Below, piece after piece: positions 25,401-33,980 of a stretch of 64,000 bases of DNA. The notes under the pieces were generated by a model, which saw only the letters and a program-made list of their open reading frames with translations, made no database searches and was not told the origin of the DNA. Both the position numbers and the translations under genes were made by a program. How positions within the stretch are numbered: position 1 is the first letter of the stretch; each line of letters starts with the position of its first letter. The stretch lies in contig WGNP01000003.1 of the NCBI GenBank assembly GCA_016124495.1, positions 310,001 to 374,000 of the forward strand, written 5' to 3'. This stretch comes from Hyphomonas sp. GTDB lineage: Bacteria; Pseudomonadota; Alphaproteobacteria; Caulobacterales; Hyphomonadaceae.

Positions 25401-25528
25401 GTTGCTGGCGGCGTGAGGGCGCCCCGGCCCCGCAGGCGCGGCTCGATTTAATTGCCGACAGGCCTTCCCGTTCCCGGCCAGATAGGCCAAATCCACGCGC
25501 AGCGGGCCGGTGCCCCTGGAGACGACTT

Positions 25529-26491
25529 ATGACCCTTCTTTTCCTGCTGCTTGGCCTCGTGCTGCTCGTGGTGGGCGGCGAACTGCTGGTGCGCGGCGCC
25601 GTACAGCTCGCCCAGAAGTTCCGGATCTCGCCGCTGCTGATCGGTCTCACACTGGTCGGCTTCGGCACTTCGACCCCGGAACTGGTGACCAGCCTGCAGG
25701 CTGCCTTCGCGGGCTCCCCCGGAATCGCGGTCGGCAACGTGGTCGGCTCCAATATCGCCAACATCCTGCTGATCCTCGGCATCACCGCGCTGATCTTCCC
25801 GGTCGTCGTGGCGAAAGAGACGTTCAAACGCGACGGGATTGTCCTCGGCCTTTCCACCGCCATGTGCCTCGGCGCAGTCCTCTACGGCCAGCTAACCCCG
25901 CTGCTTGGCGCGGTCTTCGTCGCCTCGCTGGCCGGCTATATCTATTTCGCCTTCCGGCAGGAGCGCCAATCGACGGCCGCCGCTGACGCCGCCGCCGGTA
26001 TGACGCAGGCGGATTTTCCGGCGCCCAGCCTGCCCATGATCGCCCTTGATCTCCTGTTCGTCGTCGCCGGCCTCGCGCTGACCATCTTCGGCGCGCGGTT
26101 CCTGGTCTCCAGCGCCATCGAGATCGCTACGGCCTTCAACGTCTCCCAGACCATCATCGGCCTCACCATCGTCGCCGTTGGCACCTCGCTGCCGGAACTG
26201 GTGACCTCGGTCATGGCTGCGCTGCGCAAGCACAGCGACATTGCCTTTGGCAACATCGTTGGCTCCAACATCTACAACGTGCTCGGCATCCTCGGCGTCA
26301 CCGCCATCATCAAGCCGATCGACGTGCCGCCGCAGATCGCCAGCCTCGATATCTGGGTGATGATTGCCGCCTCAGTGCTGCTGTTCATCACCGCCACCTC
26401 CCGCTGGCGGATTAGCCGGGTCGAGGGCGGGATCATGCTGGCCGGCTATGTCGGCTATTGCGTCTGGCTGGGCATGAATTCGGCGGCATAA
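25529..26491 (+). CDS. Calcium/sodium antiporter (CaCA family)
   Basis: Start at MTLLFLLLGLVLLVVGGELLV (25529), with GGAGA upstream; 320 residues. Two homologous membrane halves carry the alpha repeats: GFGTSTPELVTSLQAAF with NVVGSNIANILLILG, and VGTSLPELVTSVMAAL with GNIVGSNIYNVLGILG. The acidic residues of these repeats bind the transported cation. It exchanges Ca2+ (or another cation) for Na+ or H+ at the inner membrane, like E. coli YrbG. The following DMT-type exporter starts 45 bp downstream on the same strand. Confidence 0.93.
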   Translation: MTLLFLLLGLVLLVVGGELLVRGAVQLAQKFRISPLLIGLTLVGFGTSTPELVTSLQAAFAGSPGIAVGNVVGSNIANILLILGITALIFPVVVAKETFKRDGIVLGLSTAMCLGAVLYGQLTPLLGAVFVASLAGYIYFAFRQERQSTAAADAAAGMTQADFPAPSLPMIALDLLFVVAGLALTIFGARFLVSSAIEIATAFNVSQTIIGLTIVAVGTSLPELVTSVMAALRKHSDIAFGNIVGSNIYNVLGILGVTAIIKPIDVPPQIASLDIWVMIAASVLLFITATSRWRISRVEGGIMLAGYVGYCVWLGMNSAA

Positions 26492-26536
26492 TCGCGTCTT
26501 GACGCAGCCGGCGCGCGGCTCCACTCCACGCGGGCC

Positions 26537-27448
26537 ATGCGCCTGCCCCACCCGATCCTGCTCGTCTGCTTCGGCGTCATCTTCGGGTGTGGCGTCGACG
26601 CCGTGATGAAACACGTGATGCTCGGCGGTACGAGCGTGCTGACGGCCACTGCCTGGCGATACATCCTCGGCTCAGTGATTATGGTCGCCCTGTTCGCCGC
26701 CAGCCGCCGCCCCGTCCCGGGCCTGCCGGCCATCCGTTTCCATGCCCTGCGCTCCCTCGCGCAGGTCATCTCTGCCTTCTGCTTCTTCTATTCGCTGACG
26801 CAGATCGCGCTCGCTGAAGCCGTCGTCATGGGCTTCAGCGCCGCCCTGATGATCGCGCCGATTGCCCGCATAATCCTCGGGGAGAAGATGAGCCGGATAA
26901 CCATTATCGCCACACTGATCGGCTTCACCGGCGCTGCCGTCGCCGCCACGGCGCAGACCGCCGGCGCGCCGGAAGACGGCAACCGGCTCTATGGCACCGC
27001 CGCGATCCTCATCTCTGCCGTACTCTACGCACTCAACATTGTTCTCCTCCGTCTGCGGTCGAAGGAGGAAGACAGCCTCACCCTGGTGACGTTCATGAAC
27101 GTCTTCCCGGCGCTTTTCCTGCTGCCCTTCATGTTCCTGTTCACCAAGTGGACGCCGGAAACGCATTCCTGGGGTGCTATGATCGGCGTCGCCTTCCTCG
27201 GCATCGGCATCTGGTGGCTGATGACGCTCGCCTATGCAAAGGCCAAGGCGCAGACGCTAGCCCCGTTCGAGTATACCGGCCTCATCTGGTCGGCGCTGCT
27301 CGGCTATGCATTCTTCCAGGAGATCCCTGGCTGGCGCGTCTATGCCGGCGCGGCGATCATCATTACCGCCTGCCTCGTCGTCGCTTTCGAAACGCACTTC
27401 ATCGCCCGCCGCGAAGCGAAACTGCCGACGAGCGATATCCTGACCTGA
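26537..27448 (+). CDS. DMT-superfamily transporter (EamA-type)
   Basis: This 303-residue protein is almost entirely hydrophobic, with ten membrane segments in two five-helix EamA repeats (ATAWRYILGSVIMVALFA in the first, FEYTGLIWSALLGYAFFQEIPG in the second). Members export amino acids or other metabolites; the substrate is not predictable. It lies 45 bp after the CaCA antiporter and is convergent with the DUF1003 gene, 3 bp away. A second EamA protein is encoded at 57.3-58.2 kb. Confidence 0.9.
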   Translation: MRLPHPILLVCFGVIFGCGVDAVMKHVMLGGTSVLTATAWRYILGSVIMVALFAASRRPVPGLPAIRFHALRSLAQVISAFCFFYSLTQIALAEAVVMGFSAALMIAPIARIILGEKMSRITIIATLIGFTGAAVAATAQTAGAPEDGNRLYGTAAILISAVLYALNIVLLRLRSKEEDSLTLVTFMNVFPALFLLPFMFLFTKWTPETHSWGAMIGVAFLGIGIWWLMTLAYAKAKAQTLAPFEYTGLIWSALLGYAFFQEIPGWRVYAGAAIIITACLVVAFETHFIARREAKLPTSDILT

Positions 27449-27451
27449 CCC

Positions 27452-27997
27452 TCAGAGAGCGGGCCGTTCGGTTGCGGACGATGCCCCGCCGAGCAACTCG
27501 GCGAGGTGCGCGAAGTGCTCTTTCTGAAGCGCTTCCAGTCGGTCCACCTTCTCATGCAAGGCGAGGATCTCGAGCTCAGCCTTGAGATTCACCTCATAGT
27601 CAGTATGCGCCACAACCCTGTCCTTCGCCGCCTGCCGGTTCTGGGACATCATGATGATGGGTGCCTGCAAGGCCGCCACCATCGACAGCACGAGGTTCAG
27701 AAATATGAACGGGAACGGATCGAACCGCGCATTCGCGGCCAGAAGGAGCCCGTTGGCCGTGATCCAGACAAACAGGAAAAGAAGGAAACCGATGATGAAC
27801 GGCCATGAGCCGCCAACCCGCGCGATTGCATCAGACAGCCGCTCACCCCTCGACGTCCCGGCATCAATCGTGGCATTTGCATCCGGCACAAGCGGCCGGC
27901 GCGAGCGGAAGGCATCAACCGGCCGCTCCGCTTTCTCAGCGTTACCGGGTCCGCGCGGCGAGCCGCTGAACAGGTTGATGACGGCTTCGATGATCAT
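27452..27997 (-). CDS. DUF1003 membrane protein
   Basis: Start at MIIEAVINLFSG (27997), after GGGAGG; 181 residues. Two membrane segments (WPFIIGFLLFLFVWITANGLLL and FPFIFLNLVLSMVAALQAPIIMMSQNRQ) followed by DRVVAHTDYEVNLKAELEI and a C-terminal coiled coil (HEKVDRLEALQKEHFAHL) are the DUF1003 signature. The function of the family is not established. The gene is separated by 45 bp from ilvE on the same strand. Confidence 0.9.
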   Translation of the reverse strand: MIIEAVINLFSGSPRGPGNAEKAERPVDAFRSRRPLVPDANATIDAGTSRGERLSDAIARVGGSWPFIIGFLLFLFVWITANGLLLAANARFDPFPFIFLNLVLSMVAALQAPIIMMSQNRQAAKDRVVAHTDYEVNLKAELEILALHEKVDRLEALQKEHFAHLAELLGGASSATERPAL

Positions 27998-28042
27998 GAG
28001 ACCTCCCTGAAATTCCAAGGAGTCCAGTATACGCCCGCCCGA

Positions 28043-28927
28043 CTAAAGCGCGAGCGCGAGATTCCCGTTCACCAGCGCCGAATAGTCATTGATCAGCGCC
28101 TCGGAGATCGCGCCCGGCTTGTAGCGGTGCTCGCCGATTTCGCAGACGGGCGTGAGTTCTGCGGCCGAACCAGTGATGAAACACTCGCTGAATGTGGGCA
28201 GTTCCGACGGGAAGATCGCCCGCTCGACCACTTCGATCTGGCGGGCCTTGGCGAGCGCAATCGTCGTCTGGCGGGTCAGACCGTTGAGGAAACAGTCCGG
28301 CGTCGGCGTGTGCAGCGCTCCGTCGCGCACGAAGAAGATGTTGGCGCCGGTTGCCTCGGCGATCTGGCCGCGCCAGTCGAGCATCAGCGCGTCCTGGTAA
28401 CCGGCCCGTTCGGCGGCGTGCTTCGACAGGGTGCAGATCATGTAAAGCCCGGAGGCCTTCGCCTCGCAGGGGGCCGTATCCGGCGCCGGGCGCTTCCACT
28501 GGGCATGCGTCAGGCGGATGCCCTTCATCTTATCGGCAAAATAGTCACCCCAGTTCCAGACAGCGACCGCCAGGTGGATCGTGTTGTTCTGGGCCGAGAC
28601 ACCCATCATCTCCGAGCCGCGCCAGGCGATGGCGCGCACATAGGCGCTCGCGAGGCCGGACTTCTCGACGGCTTCCTTCTTGGCACGCTCGACCTCGTCG
28701 ACGCTGAACGGGATGTCAAAGCCCATAATCCCGGCAGACCGGTGCAGGCGCCTGGAATGATCCAGCGAGCGGAAGATTTTGCCGCCATAGGCGCGCTCGC
28801 CCTCGAACACCGCCGAGGCATAGTGCAGGGCGTGGGTCAGCACATGGACCTTGGTGTCACGCCAGGGTACGAACTGGCCGTCCATCCAGATGTATCCGTC
28901 TCGGTCATCATAAGGGATGGCAGCCAT
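28043..28927 (-). CDS. ilvE: Branched-chain amino acid aminotransferase
   Basis: Start at MAAIPYDDRDGYIWMDGQFVPW (28927), after GAGGAG; 294 residues. This is a class IV PLP enzyme: THALHYASAVFEGERAYGGKIF near the N-terminus, the RWKRPAPDTAPCEAKASGLYM segment with the PLP lysine, and DCFLNGLTRQTTI. It transfers the amino group between glutamate and the 2-oxo acids of Leu, Ile and Val. It is divergent from the MarR regulator with a 51-bp gap; the same ilvE / MarR / OmpR-type order is known from Rhodobacter-type genomes (petP-petR). Confidence 0.93.
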   Translation of the reverse strand: MAAIPYDDRDGYIWMDGQFVPWRDTKVHVLTHALHYASAVFEGERAYGGKIFRSLDHSRRLHRSAGIMGFDIPFSVDEVERAKKEAVEKSGLASAYVRAIAWRGSEMMGVSAQNNTIHLAVAVWNWGDYFADKMKGIRLTHAQWKRPAPDTAPCEAKASGLYMICTLSKHAAERAGYQDALMLDWRGQIAEATGANIFFVRDGALHTPTPDCFLNGLTRQTTIALAKARQIEVVERAIFPSELPTFSECFITGSAAELTPVCEIGEHRYKPGAISEALINDYSALVNGNLALAL

Positions 28928-28978
28928 GGGAACGCTCCTCGCTTGAACTTTCTGCGTATTCGGGTTCATTTCCGACTT

Positions 28979-29443
28979 ATGTCCCTGCCCGTCAACCTGA
29001 ACCGGCCATTCGACCCCAGACTGTTCCTGACCGATCAGGAGCTGGACCGGAGCGCAGGACTCCTGATTTCAGGGGCATCCGTGCTCGCCAGGGCGGCCGA
29101 GAGCGCCCGCAAGAAGGCCGGTCTGAGCAAGCCAGAGCTGCAGATTCTCATGGCGGCGCGCTACCGTCCGGGCCTGACAGTCAGCGAAATGCGCGGCACG
29201 CTGGGCATGACCGTGCCAACCTTTGCCCGGATCATCGGCAAGCTGGACGAGCGCGGCCTGATCGAGCGGGCCCGCGAGACCGGGGATGCGCGCCGGCGCA
29301 AGCTGACGTTGTCGGACGCCGGGGTGACCCTGACGACGCCGATTGCCATCGAGGTGCGCGAGCGGCTGCGCCTCGCCTTCCGCGCCAGCGGACCGGAAGC
29401 GGTCGCCGGGGCCCGCTTCCTGCTTGAAGCGTTGGTGAAATAA
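28979..29443 (+). CDS. MarR-family transcriptional regulator (PetP-like)
   Basis: The track ORF is very long, but only MSLPVNLNRPFDPRLFLTDQEL onward (28979) is sensible, as upstream lies on the antisense of ilvE; 154 residues. A winged helix is clear: PELQILMAARYRPGLTVSEMRGTLGMTVPTFARIIGKLDERGLIERARETGDARRRKLTLSDAG. It is the first gene of an apparent operon with the response regulator (6-bp gap) and kinase (1-bp gap). In Rhodobacter capsulatus the analogous petP/petR pair is needed for cytochrome bc1 expression; equivalence here is inferred from order. Confidence 0.88.
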   Translation: MSLPVNLNRPFDPRLFLTDQELDRSAGLLISGASVLARAAESARKKAGLSKPELQILMAARYRPGLTVSEMRGTLGMTVPTFARIIGKLDERGLIERARETGDARRRKLTLSDAGVTLTTPIAIEVRERLRLAFRASGPEAVAGARFLLEALVK

Positions 29444-29449
29444 CCCGCG

Positions 29450-30133
29450 ATGAAAGAACCCGCCCATATCCTGATCGTTGACGACGATGACCGTATCCGC
29501 GACTTGACGAAGCGCTTCCTGACGATGAACGGATTCCGCGTCAGCGGTGCGGCGGATGCTGCGGCTGCGCGGCGCCTGATGGAGAGCATGGTGTTCGATC
29601 TGGCGATCCTCGACATAATGATGCCGGGCGAGGACGGTCTGTCGCTCCTCTCCGGCATCCGCAGGGGTCCTTCCCGTGAGACCCCCGTCATGCTGCTGAC
29701 CGCCCGCGGCCAGACGAGCGACCGGATCGAGGGCCTGCGTCTCGGCGCCGACGATTATCTCGCCAAGCCCTTCGAGCCGGAGGAATTGGTGCTGCGCTGC
29801 GAGGCGATCCTGCGCCGCTCGCAGAAATCCGCGCCCCCGCCGGACGAGATCGAGATGTCCGGCCTCCTGTTCAACGCGGCGCGCGGCGAACTTAAATCCG
29901 GCGACGAGCGTATCCGGTTGACGGACGCCGAACTGCAACTGCTCACCGTGCTGGCCCGGAATGCCGGTGAGCCCGTCAGCAGGGAGGATCTCGCGGTGCT
30001 GACCTCGGCGGGCCTCGAACGGTCCGTCGACGTACAGGTCACGCGCCTGCGCCGGAAGATTGAGCCGAACCCGAAGGAACCGGTGCATATCCAGACGGTG
30101 CGCGGTATCGGTTACCGCCTGATGCCGGACTGA
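29450..30133 (+). CDS. OmpR-family response regulator (PetR-like)
   Basis: The 227-residue protein has a receiver domain (IVDDDDRIRDLT, phospho-acceptor D55 in LAILDIMMPGEDG, and LAKPFEPEEL with the conserved Lys) and a winged-helix output domain (RLTDAELQLLTVLARNAGEPVSREDL, RSVDVQVTRLRRKIEPNPKEPVHIQTVRGIGYRL). It begins 6 bp after the MarR stop and is followed after 1 bp by its probable kinase. It should bind promoter DNA when phosphorylated; targets are unknown. Confidence 0.95.
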   Translation: MKEPAHILIVDDDDRIRDLTKRFLTMNGFRVSGAADAAAARRLMESMVFDLAILDIMMPGEDGLSLLSGIRRGPSRETPVMLLTARGQTSDRIEGLRLGADDYLAKPFEPEELVLRCEAILRRSQKSAPPPDEIEMSGLLFNAARGELKSGDERIRLTDAELQLLTVLARNAGEPVSREDLAVLTSAGLERSVDVQVTRLRRKIEPNPKEPVHIQTVRGIGYRLMPD

Positions 30134-30134
30134 G

Positions 30135-31445
30135 ATGGCCATGCTACGCCTGAGGGACATCACCCCGCGCGGGCTCTATGCCCGCACCCTGCTGCTCCTG
30201 CTGGTGCCGGTTCTGCTGATCCTTGGGCTGATGACGTGGTATTATTATTCGAGCCAGGTGGCCGAAGTGAACCGCAAGTTTGCGCAGGCGATCACCCGCG
30301 ATGCCAACCTGATCCGCGCCGCCTGTTTGAACCCGTCCTATACCGATGACGACCTCGCCCGGATCCAGTTCCAGCTGGAGACCTGGTTTACCTGCAAACT
30401 GCCAGGCAATGCGATCCCCGACGAAGACCTGAAGCAGAACTTTCCCTATGGCGGTGTGCTGAGGGCAGAACTGATGAGCCGCGGGGGCGAGCCGGTCTTC
30501 GTCGGGCTGGAGCGCGGCGACGCGCGTCTGCACATCCGCTTCCCGTCACCACAAGGCCAGGGCGAGATCATCATCGACCGCAAGCGCGCCTTCATGATCA
30601 ACTCGCACATCTTCATCGTCTGGGTCATAGCCTTCTCGCTGCTGATGGTCGCGCTCGCCATAGGCTTTCTCAACCAGCAGGTCCGCTCCATCCTGCGTCT
30701 CTCTGAAGCCGCGCGCGCCTTCGGCCGGGGCCGCGACCTGCCGGACTTCCGCCCCTCCGGCGCCACCGAAGTACGTGACGCCGCCCGCGCGCTGATCGAC
30801 ATGAAGGACCGCCTGACCGCCTTTGCCGACCAGCGCACCTCGATGCTCGCAGGCGTCAGCCATGACCTGCGCACGCCGCTGACGCGCCTCAAGCTCGCGC
30901 TCGCGATGATGGACGAAAGCGCCGACATCCGCGCCGCCAGGTCCGATCTCGACGACATGGCGATGATGCTGGACGAATACCTCGCCTTCGCGCGCGGCGA
31001 GGAAGGCGACGAGGCGGCACTGTTCGACATCGCGCAGATGACCCGCGAGGTGGCGACGGGGTTTGGCGGGCACGTGCCGGTGCTCGGGCCTGCGAGAATT
31101 CTCGTGATGGGCCGCCCACTGGCGCTGAAGCGCGCGGTGACGAACCTTCTGTCCAATGCACTGAAGTATGCCGCCACGGCGCGTGTGACGCTGGTAGACG
31201 GGCCGCACTGGGCCGAGGTGGTGATCGATGATGACGGCCCCGGCATTGCGCCAGAATGCCATGAGGAAGCTTTCCGCCCCTTCTCGCGCCTCGATGATGC
31301 GCGCAGCCAGAACGAGTCCGGCACCGGCCTAGGCCTGACGCTGGCGCGCGACACTGCCCGCGCGCATGGGGGCGATATCCGGCTCTCCAAAAGCCCGCTT
31401 GGCGGCCTGCGCGCCGTCTTGCGTATTCCGACCGAGCCCCGTTAG
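30135..31445 (+). CDS. EnvZ-like sensor histidine kinase
   Basis: The 436-residue protein has a first membrane helix (ARTLLLLLVPVLLILGLMTWYYY), a periplasmic part of about 140 residues with two Cys, a second helix (IFIVWVIAFSLLMVALAIGFL), a HAMP linker, then a HisKA domain with H243 in GVSHDLRTPLTRLKLAL and a HATPase domain (NLLSNALKYA, DDDGPGI, GTGLGLTLAR). It autophosphorylates and passes the phosphate to the adjacent response regulator, which ends 1 bp before. Signal unknown. Downstream is a wrecked hydrolase gene. Confidence 0.95.
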   Translation: MAMLRLRDITPRGLYARTLLLLLVPVLLILGLMTWYYYSSQVAEVNRKFAQAITRDANLIRAACLNPSYTDDDLARIQFQLETWFTCKLPGNAIPDEDLKQNFPYGGVLRAELMSRGGEPVFVGLERGDARLHIRFPSPQGQGEIIIDRKRAFMINSHIFIVWVIAFSLLMVALAIGFLNQQVRSILRLSEAARAFGRGRDLPDFRPSGATEVRDAARALIDMKDRLTAFADQRTSMLAGVSHDLRTPLTRLKLALAMMDESADIRAARSDLDDMAMMLDEYLAFARGEEGDEAALFDIAQMTREVATGFGGHVPVLGPARILVMGRPLALKRAVTNLLSNALKYAATARVTLVDGPHWAEVVIDDDGPGIAPECHEEAFRPFSRLDDARSQNESGTGLGLTLARDTARAHGGDIRLSKSPLGGLRAVLRIPTEPR

Positions 31446-31454
31446 GAGCCGGGC

Positions 31455-32332
31455 ATGACCACACAGACCTCCCTGACTGAACGGGTCCGCATCGCTTCGG
31501 CCCAGTTCGAAATGTGGTATATTCGAGCGCCGAAGAGTTTGCAGACCGCATTGATTACTTCGCGCGCGTGGCCAGCGAGCAGCGCATTTCGCCGTGTTCC
31601 CGGAACTGTGTACCCTGCAGACCCTGTTACTGGCGCCGAAGCTGCTGGACGCTCGCGAGGCGATTGATGCGCTGACGGACTACACCCCGCGCTTCGAGGC
31701 TTTGGTGACGGTCTTTTCCGTCCGTCACCGGATCAATGTCATCGGCGCCACGCGCGTAGCCTCTGGTGCGATCCGTATTGTGGCCTATGCCGCGCTTTGA
31801 GACGGGACCCTGCACCGGCAGGAAAAGGTATACGCCACGCCTTCGGAGCGCACATTCCGGGGCGTCACGGGCGGCAGCGAAAACAAGGTGATCGAGACAG
31901 ATTGCGGGCCGATCGGCATCGCCATCTGTTATGACAGCGAGTTCCCCGAACAGGTGCGCCACTACCTGGATCAAGGCGCGATTATCCTTTTCGTGCCGTT
32001 CTGCACCGGTGACCGGAACGTTTCTCCGCGGACGGTATTGCTGTGCGTCACGCGCCATCGAAAACCAGATCCACGTGACGAATTCCGGCGCGTGCGGCAA
32101 CCTGCCGAACATCGGTAACATGGATGTGCACTCTGCGCAGGGCGCGGTGCTGACCCCTTGCGACCTGCCCTGTGCCTGAAACGGGATACAGGCAGAGGCC
32201 GAAACGAACGTGGAGACGATGATCGTCACGGATGTCTCGCTGGCGAGGCTCGCCGAAGCCCGCCTGCGCGGCACGGTTCAGAACCGCAATGACCGGCGCC
32301 CGGATCTGTATGGCAGCGGGTGGAAGGGCTAG
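31455..32332 (+). pseudogene. Carbon-nitrogen hydrolase pseudogene (frameshifts and stops)
   Basis: Homology of the carbon-nitrogen hydrolase (nitrilase) superfamily runs through several frames. It starts MTTQTSLTERVRIASAQFEM, changes frame, then VFPELCTLQTLLLAPKLLDAREAI with the catalytic Glu, an in-frame TGA at 31799, then DGTLHRQEKVYATPSERT (catalytic Lys) and ICYDSEFPEQVRHYLDQGA (catalytic Cys). It changes frame again to CCASRAIENQIHVTNSG and LTPCDLP, a second in-frame TGA, and finishes EAETNVETMIVTDVSLA ... GSGWKG at TAG. Related proteins are often joined to a GNAT domain; none is visible here. Two to three frameshifts and two nonsense codons make it a clear pseudogene. Confidence 0.88.
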
Positions 32333-32628
32333 GCGAGCCTTGCCGCCAACTGGTCCATGAAGCCCGCGAGTTCGAGGTCCTTCTGCGTGACGCCGTCCGC
32401 GTCATGCGTAGTGAGGGTCACCTCGACCTTGTTATAAACATTGAACCATTCGGGATGGTGGTCCATCTGCTCGGCCTTCAGGGCAGCGCCGGACATGAAG
32501 GCGAAGGCAGTCTTAAAGTCGGCGAACTTGTAAGCCTTGTGAATGGCGTCGCGCTCGCCGTCTGGGGCTTTCCAGCCCTTGAGTGCTTTCAGGGCTGCGG
32601 CGGCGCCGATCTTCTTGCTCATATTCAT
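32329..32628 (-). CDS. Pterin-4a-carbinolamine dehydratase
   Basis: This 99-residue protein contains the signature (E)[35 protein letters not shown], with the catalytic His pair. It dehydrates 4a-hydroxytetrahydrobiopterin, regenerating the cofactor of aromatic amino-acid hydroxylases. Its ATG overlaps the stop of the upstream lipoprotein gene (ATGA), so it is translationally coupled. A Met two codons in (MSKKIG) is an alternative start. No phenylalanine hydroxylase gene lies in this window. Its stop overlaps the end of the hydrolase pseudogene. Confidence 0.95.
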   Translation of the reverse strand: MNMSKKIGAAAALKALKGWKAPDGERDAIHKAYKFADFKTAFAFMSGAALKAEQMDHHPEWFNVYNKVEVTLTTHDADGVTQKDLELAGFMDQLAARLA

Positions 32629-33215
32629 TCCTCTCCGTCTTGTCCGAGTACGAAGTAAATCCAGGTACCATCTTCCGAAATGGCCGTGCGCATGCCGGGG
32701 TAGCCCTCGCCGGCGCGGATGCGGGCGATGCCGTCCTCGCGGATCAGGCCCTCGAGCCGGCGGCGGTCGTGGAAGGTCAGCTTTTCCGGGATCAGATCGG
32801 CGGCGTCCTTCGCGGCAAGGTCCGGCCAGACATACCAGCGCTGGCCATCGATCTCGCGCAGGCCGGCGGGCTGGTCGAACAGTTCACGGAGTTTCCGGTT
32901 GGGATCTACGCCGGTGCGGCGCAAAAGGTCCCAGAACTGGTCATGCGACTGGCCGCCGAGATTCGACTTGAAATCGGGATTGCGCGCGGCGATCTCTCCG
33001 AGGCCGCGCAGGGATCCCCTTGTGGCTTCCTCGATCAGCGCGTCACGCGTCTTTGCGGCAGCCTTGCTGACTTCGATGGGTGCAGGCTCAACCGGGACTT
33101 CCGTAAAGCGCTCCTCGGGTACGGGCGGCAGGGTCACGACCGCTTCCGGCTCGGCCTGCGAACAGCCAGCCAGCAGACCTGCGACGATGAGCGCGGCGAG
33201 GCTAGCGAAGTGCAT
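32625..33215 (-). CDS. Hypothetical lipoprotein
   Basis: This 196-residue protein has a short signal sequence with a lipobox, [10 protein letters not shown], so it is probably lipidated at that Cys. The rest is soluble and has no family I recognise; it has a Trp/Arg-rich middle ([35 protein letters not shown]) and ends in an acidic tail. Its start lies inside the 3' end of the HAD hydrolase gene (14-bp overlap), and its stop overlaps the dehydratase start, so the three genes form a tight minus-strand operon. Confidence 0.8.
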   Translation of the reverse strand: MHFASLAALIVAGLLAGCSQAEPEAVVTLPPVPEERFTEVPVEPAPIEVSKAAAKTRDALIEEATRGSLRGLGEIAARNPDFKSNLGGQSHDQFWDLLRRTGVDPNRKLRELFDQPAGLREIDGQRWYVWPDLAAKDAADLIPEKLTFHDRRRLEGLIREDGIARIRAGEGYPGMRTAISEDGTWIYFVLGQDGEE

Positions 33216-33852
33216 AGCCGGTCAGGGCTTCCAGGTCGGTGATGAGCTGTTCTTCGCCGGTGACCTTGATGGTGGCCATGCCCATGTCGCGGGCCGGCTT
33301 CAGGTTGATGCCAAGGTCATCGAGATAGACGCAGGCTTTCGGATCGACATCGAGCGCTTCGCACATCAGCGCATAAATGCGGGGATCGGGCTTGCGGATG
33401 CCGAGCTTGGAACTTTCAATGAGGTGGTCGAACTGGTCGAACACGGCGGCGATTTCCTTCGCCTTGGCATCGTCCTGCGTCATCGAGGCGCCCTTGCCGA
33501 TGGGGGCGTTGTTAGTGATGCAGCCCACCTTGCCTTTCGTCTTGCAGACCTTCAGCGCGTGGACGACGCGGGGGCGCAGATTGCCCGAGAGGAGGCCGAG
33601 GATGTCGCGGCCGCGGACATCATGGCCGAGCGCATTTGCTTCGATCCGGAACAGTTCGTCGAACCCGTCGGCGTCGACATGCGACTGCTCCAGTTTAGCC
33701 CATGCATTTTCGAGCGGATTAACGGAATTGACGGTGCGGATGAAATCCACCGGCAGGCCGGCGGCGGCCTCGTACCGGTTGAAGGCTTCGAAGGGCGAGG
33801 AGGTGAAAACCCCACCGAAATCCCAGATGATGGCTTGGAAGGTGCGTGTCAT
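33202..33852 (-). CDS. HAD-superfamily hydrolase (subfamily IA)
   Basis: The 216-residue protein has HAD motif I as IIWDFGGVFTSSP, motif II as CITNNAP, motif III Lys/Lys-Pro-Asp as SSKLGIRKPDPRIY, and motif IV as CVYLDDLGINLKPARDMG. The second Asp of motif I (DxD) is replaced by Gly, as in the epoxide-hydrolase N-terminal / ACAD10-like phosphatase group with DFGGV. It is probably a small-molecule phosphatase; substrate unknown. It is first in the minus-strand operon with the lipoprotein and the dehydratase, and divergent from an SDR gene. Confidence 0.9.
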   Translation of the reverse strand: MTRTFQAIIWDFGGVFTSSPFEAFNRYEAAAGLPVDFIRTVNSVNPLENAWAKLEQSHVDADGFDELFRIEANALGHDVRGRDILGLLSGNLRPRVVHALKVCKTKGKVGCITNNAPIGKGASMTQDDAKAKEIAAVFDQFDHLIESSKLGIRKPDPRIYALMCEALDVDPKACVYLDDLGINLKPARDMGMATIKVTGEEQLITDLEALTGYALR

Positions 33853-33980
33853 GGCGGCTAGCTAGCGCGCCCGGCGCGGCAATTCAAACCTTGATTTTCG
33901 CCCGCCCTGCCCTTGCAGCGCGTGGCGGGGGCGATAGTGTCCCTGCCCGAAACAAAAGCGAGACTACAGGGAGAAAAACC

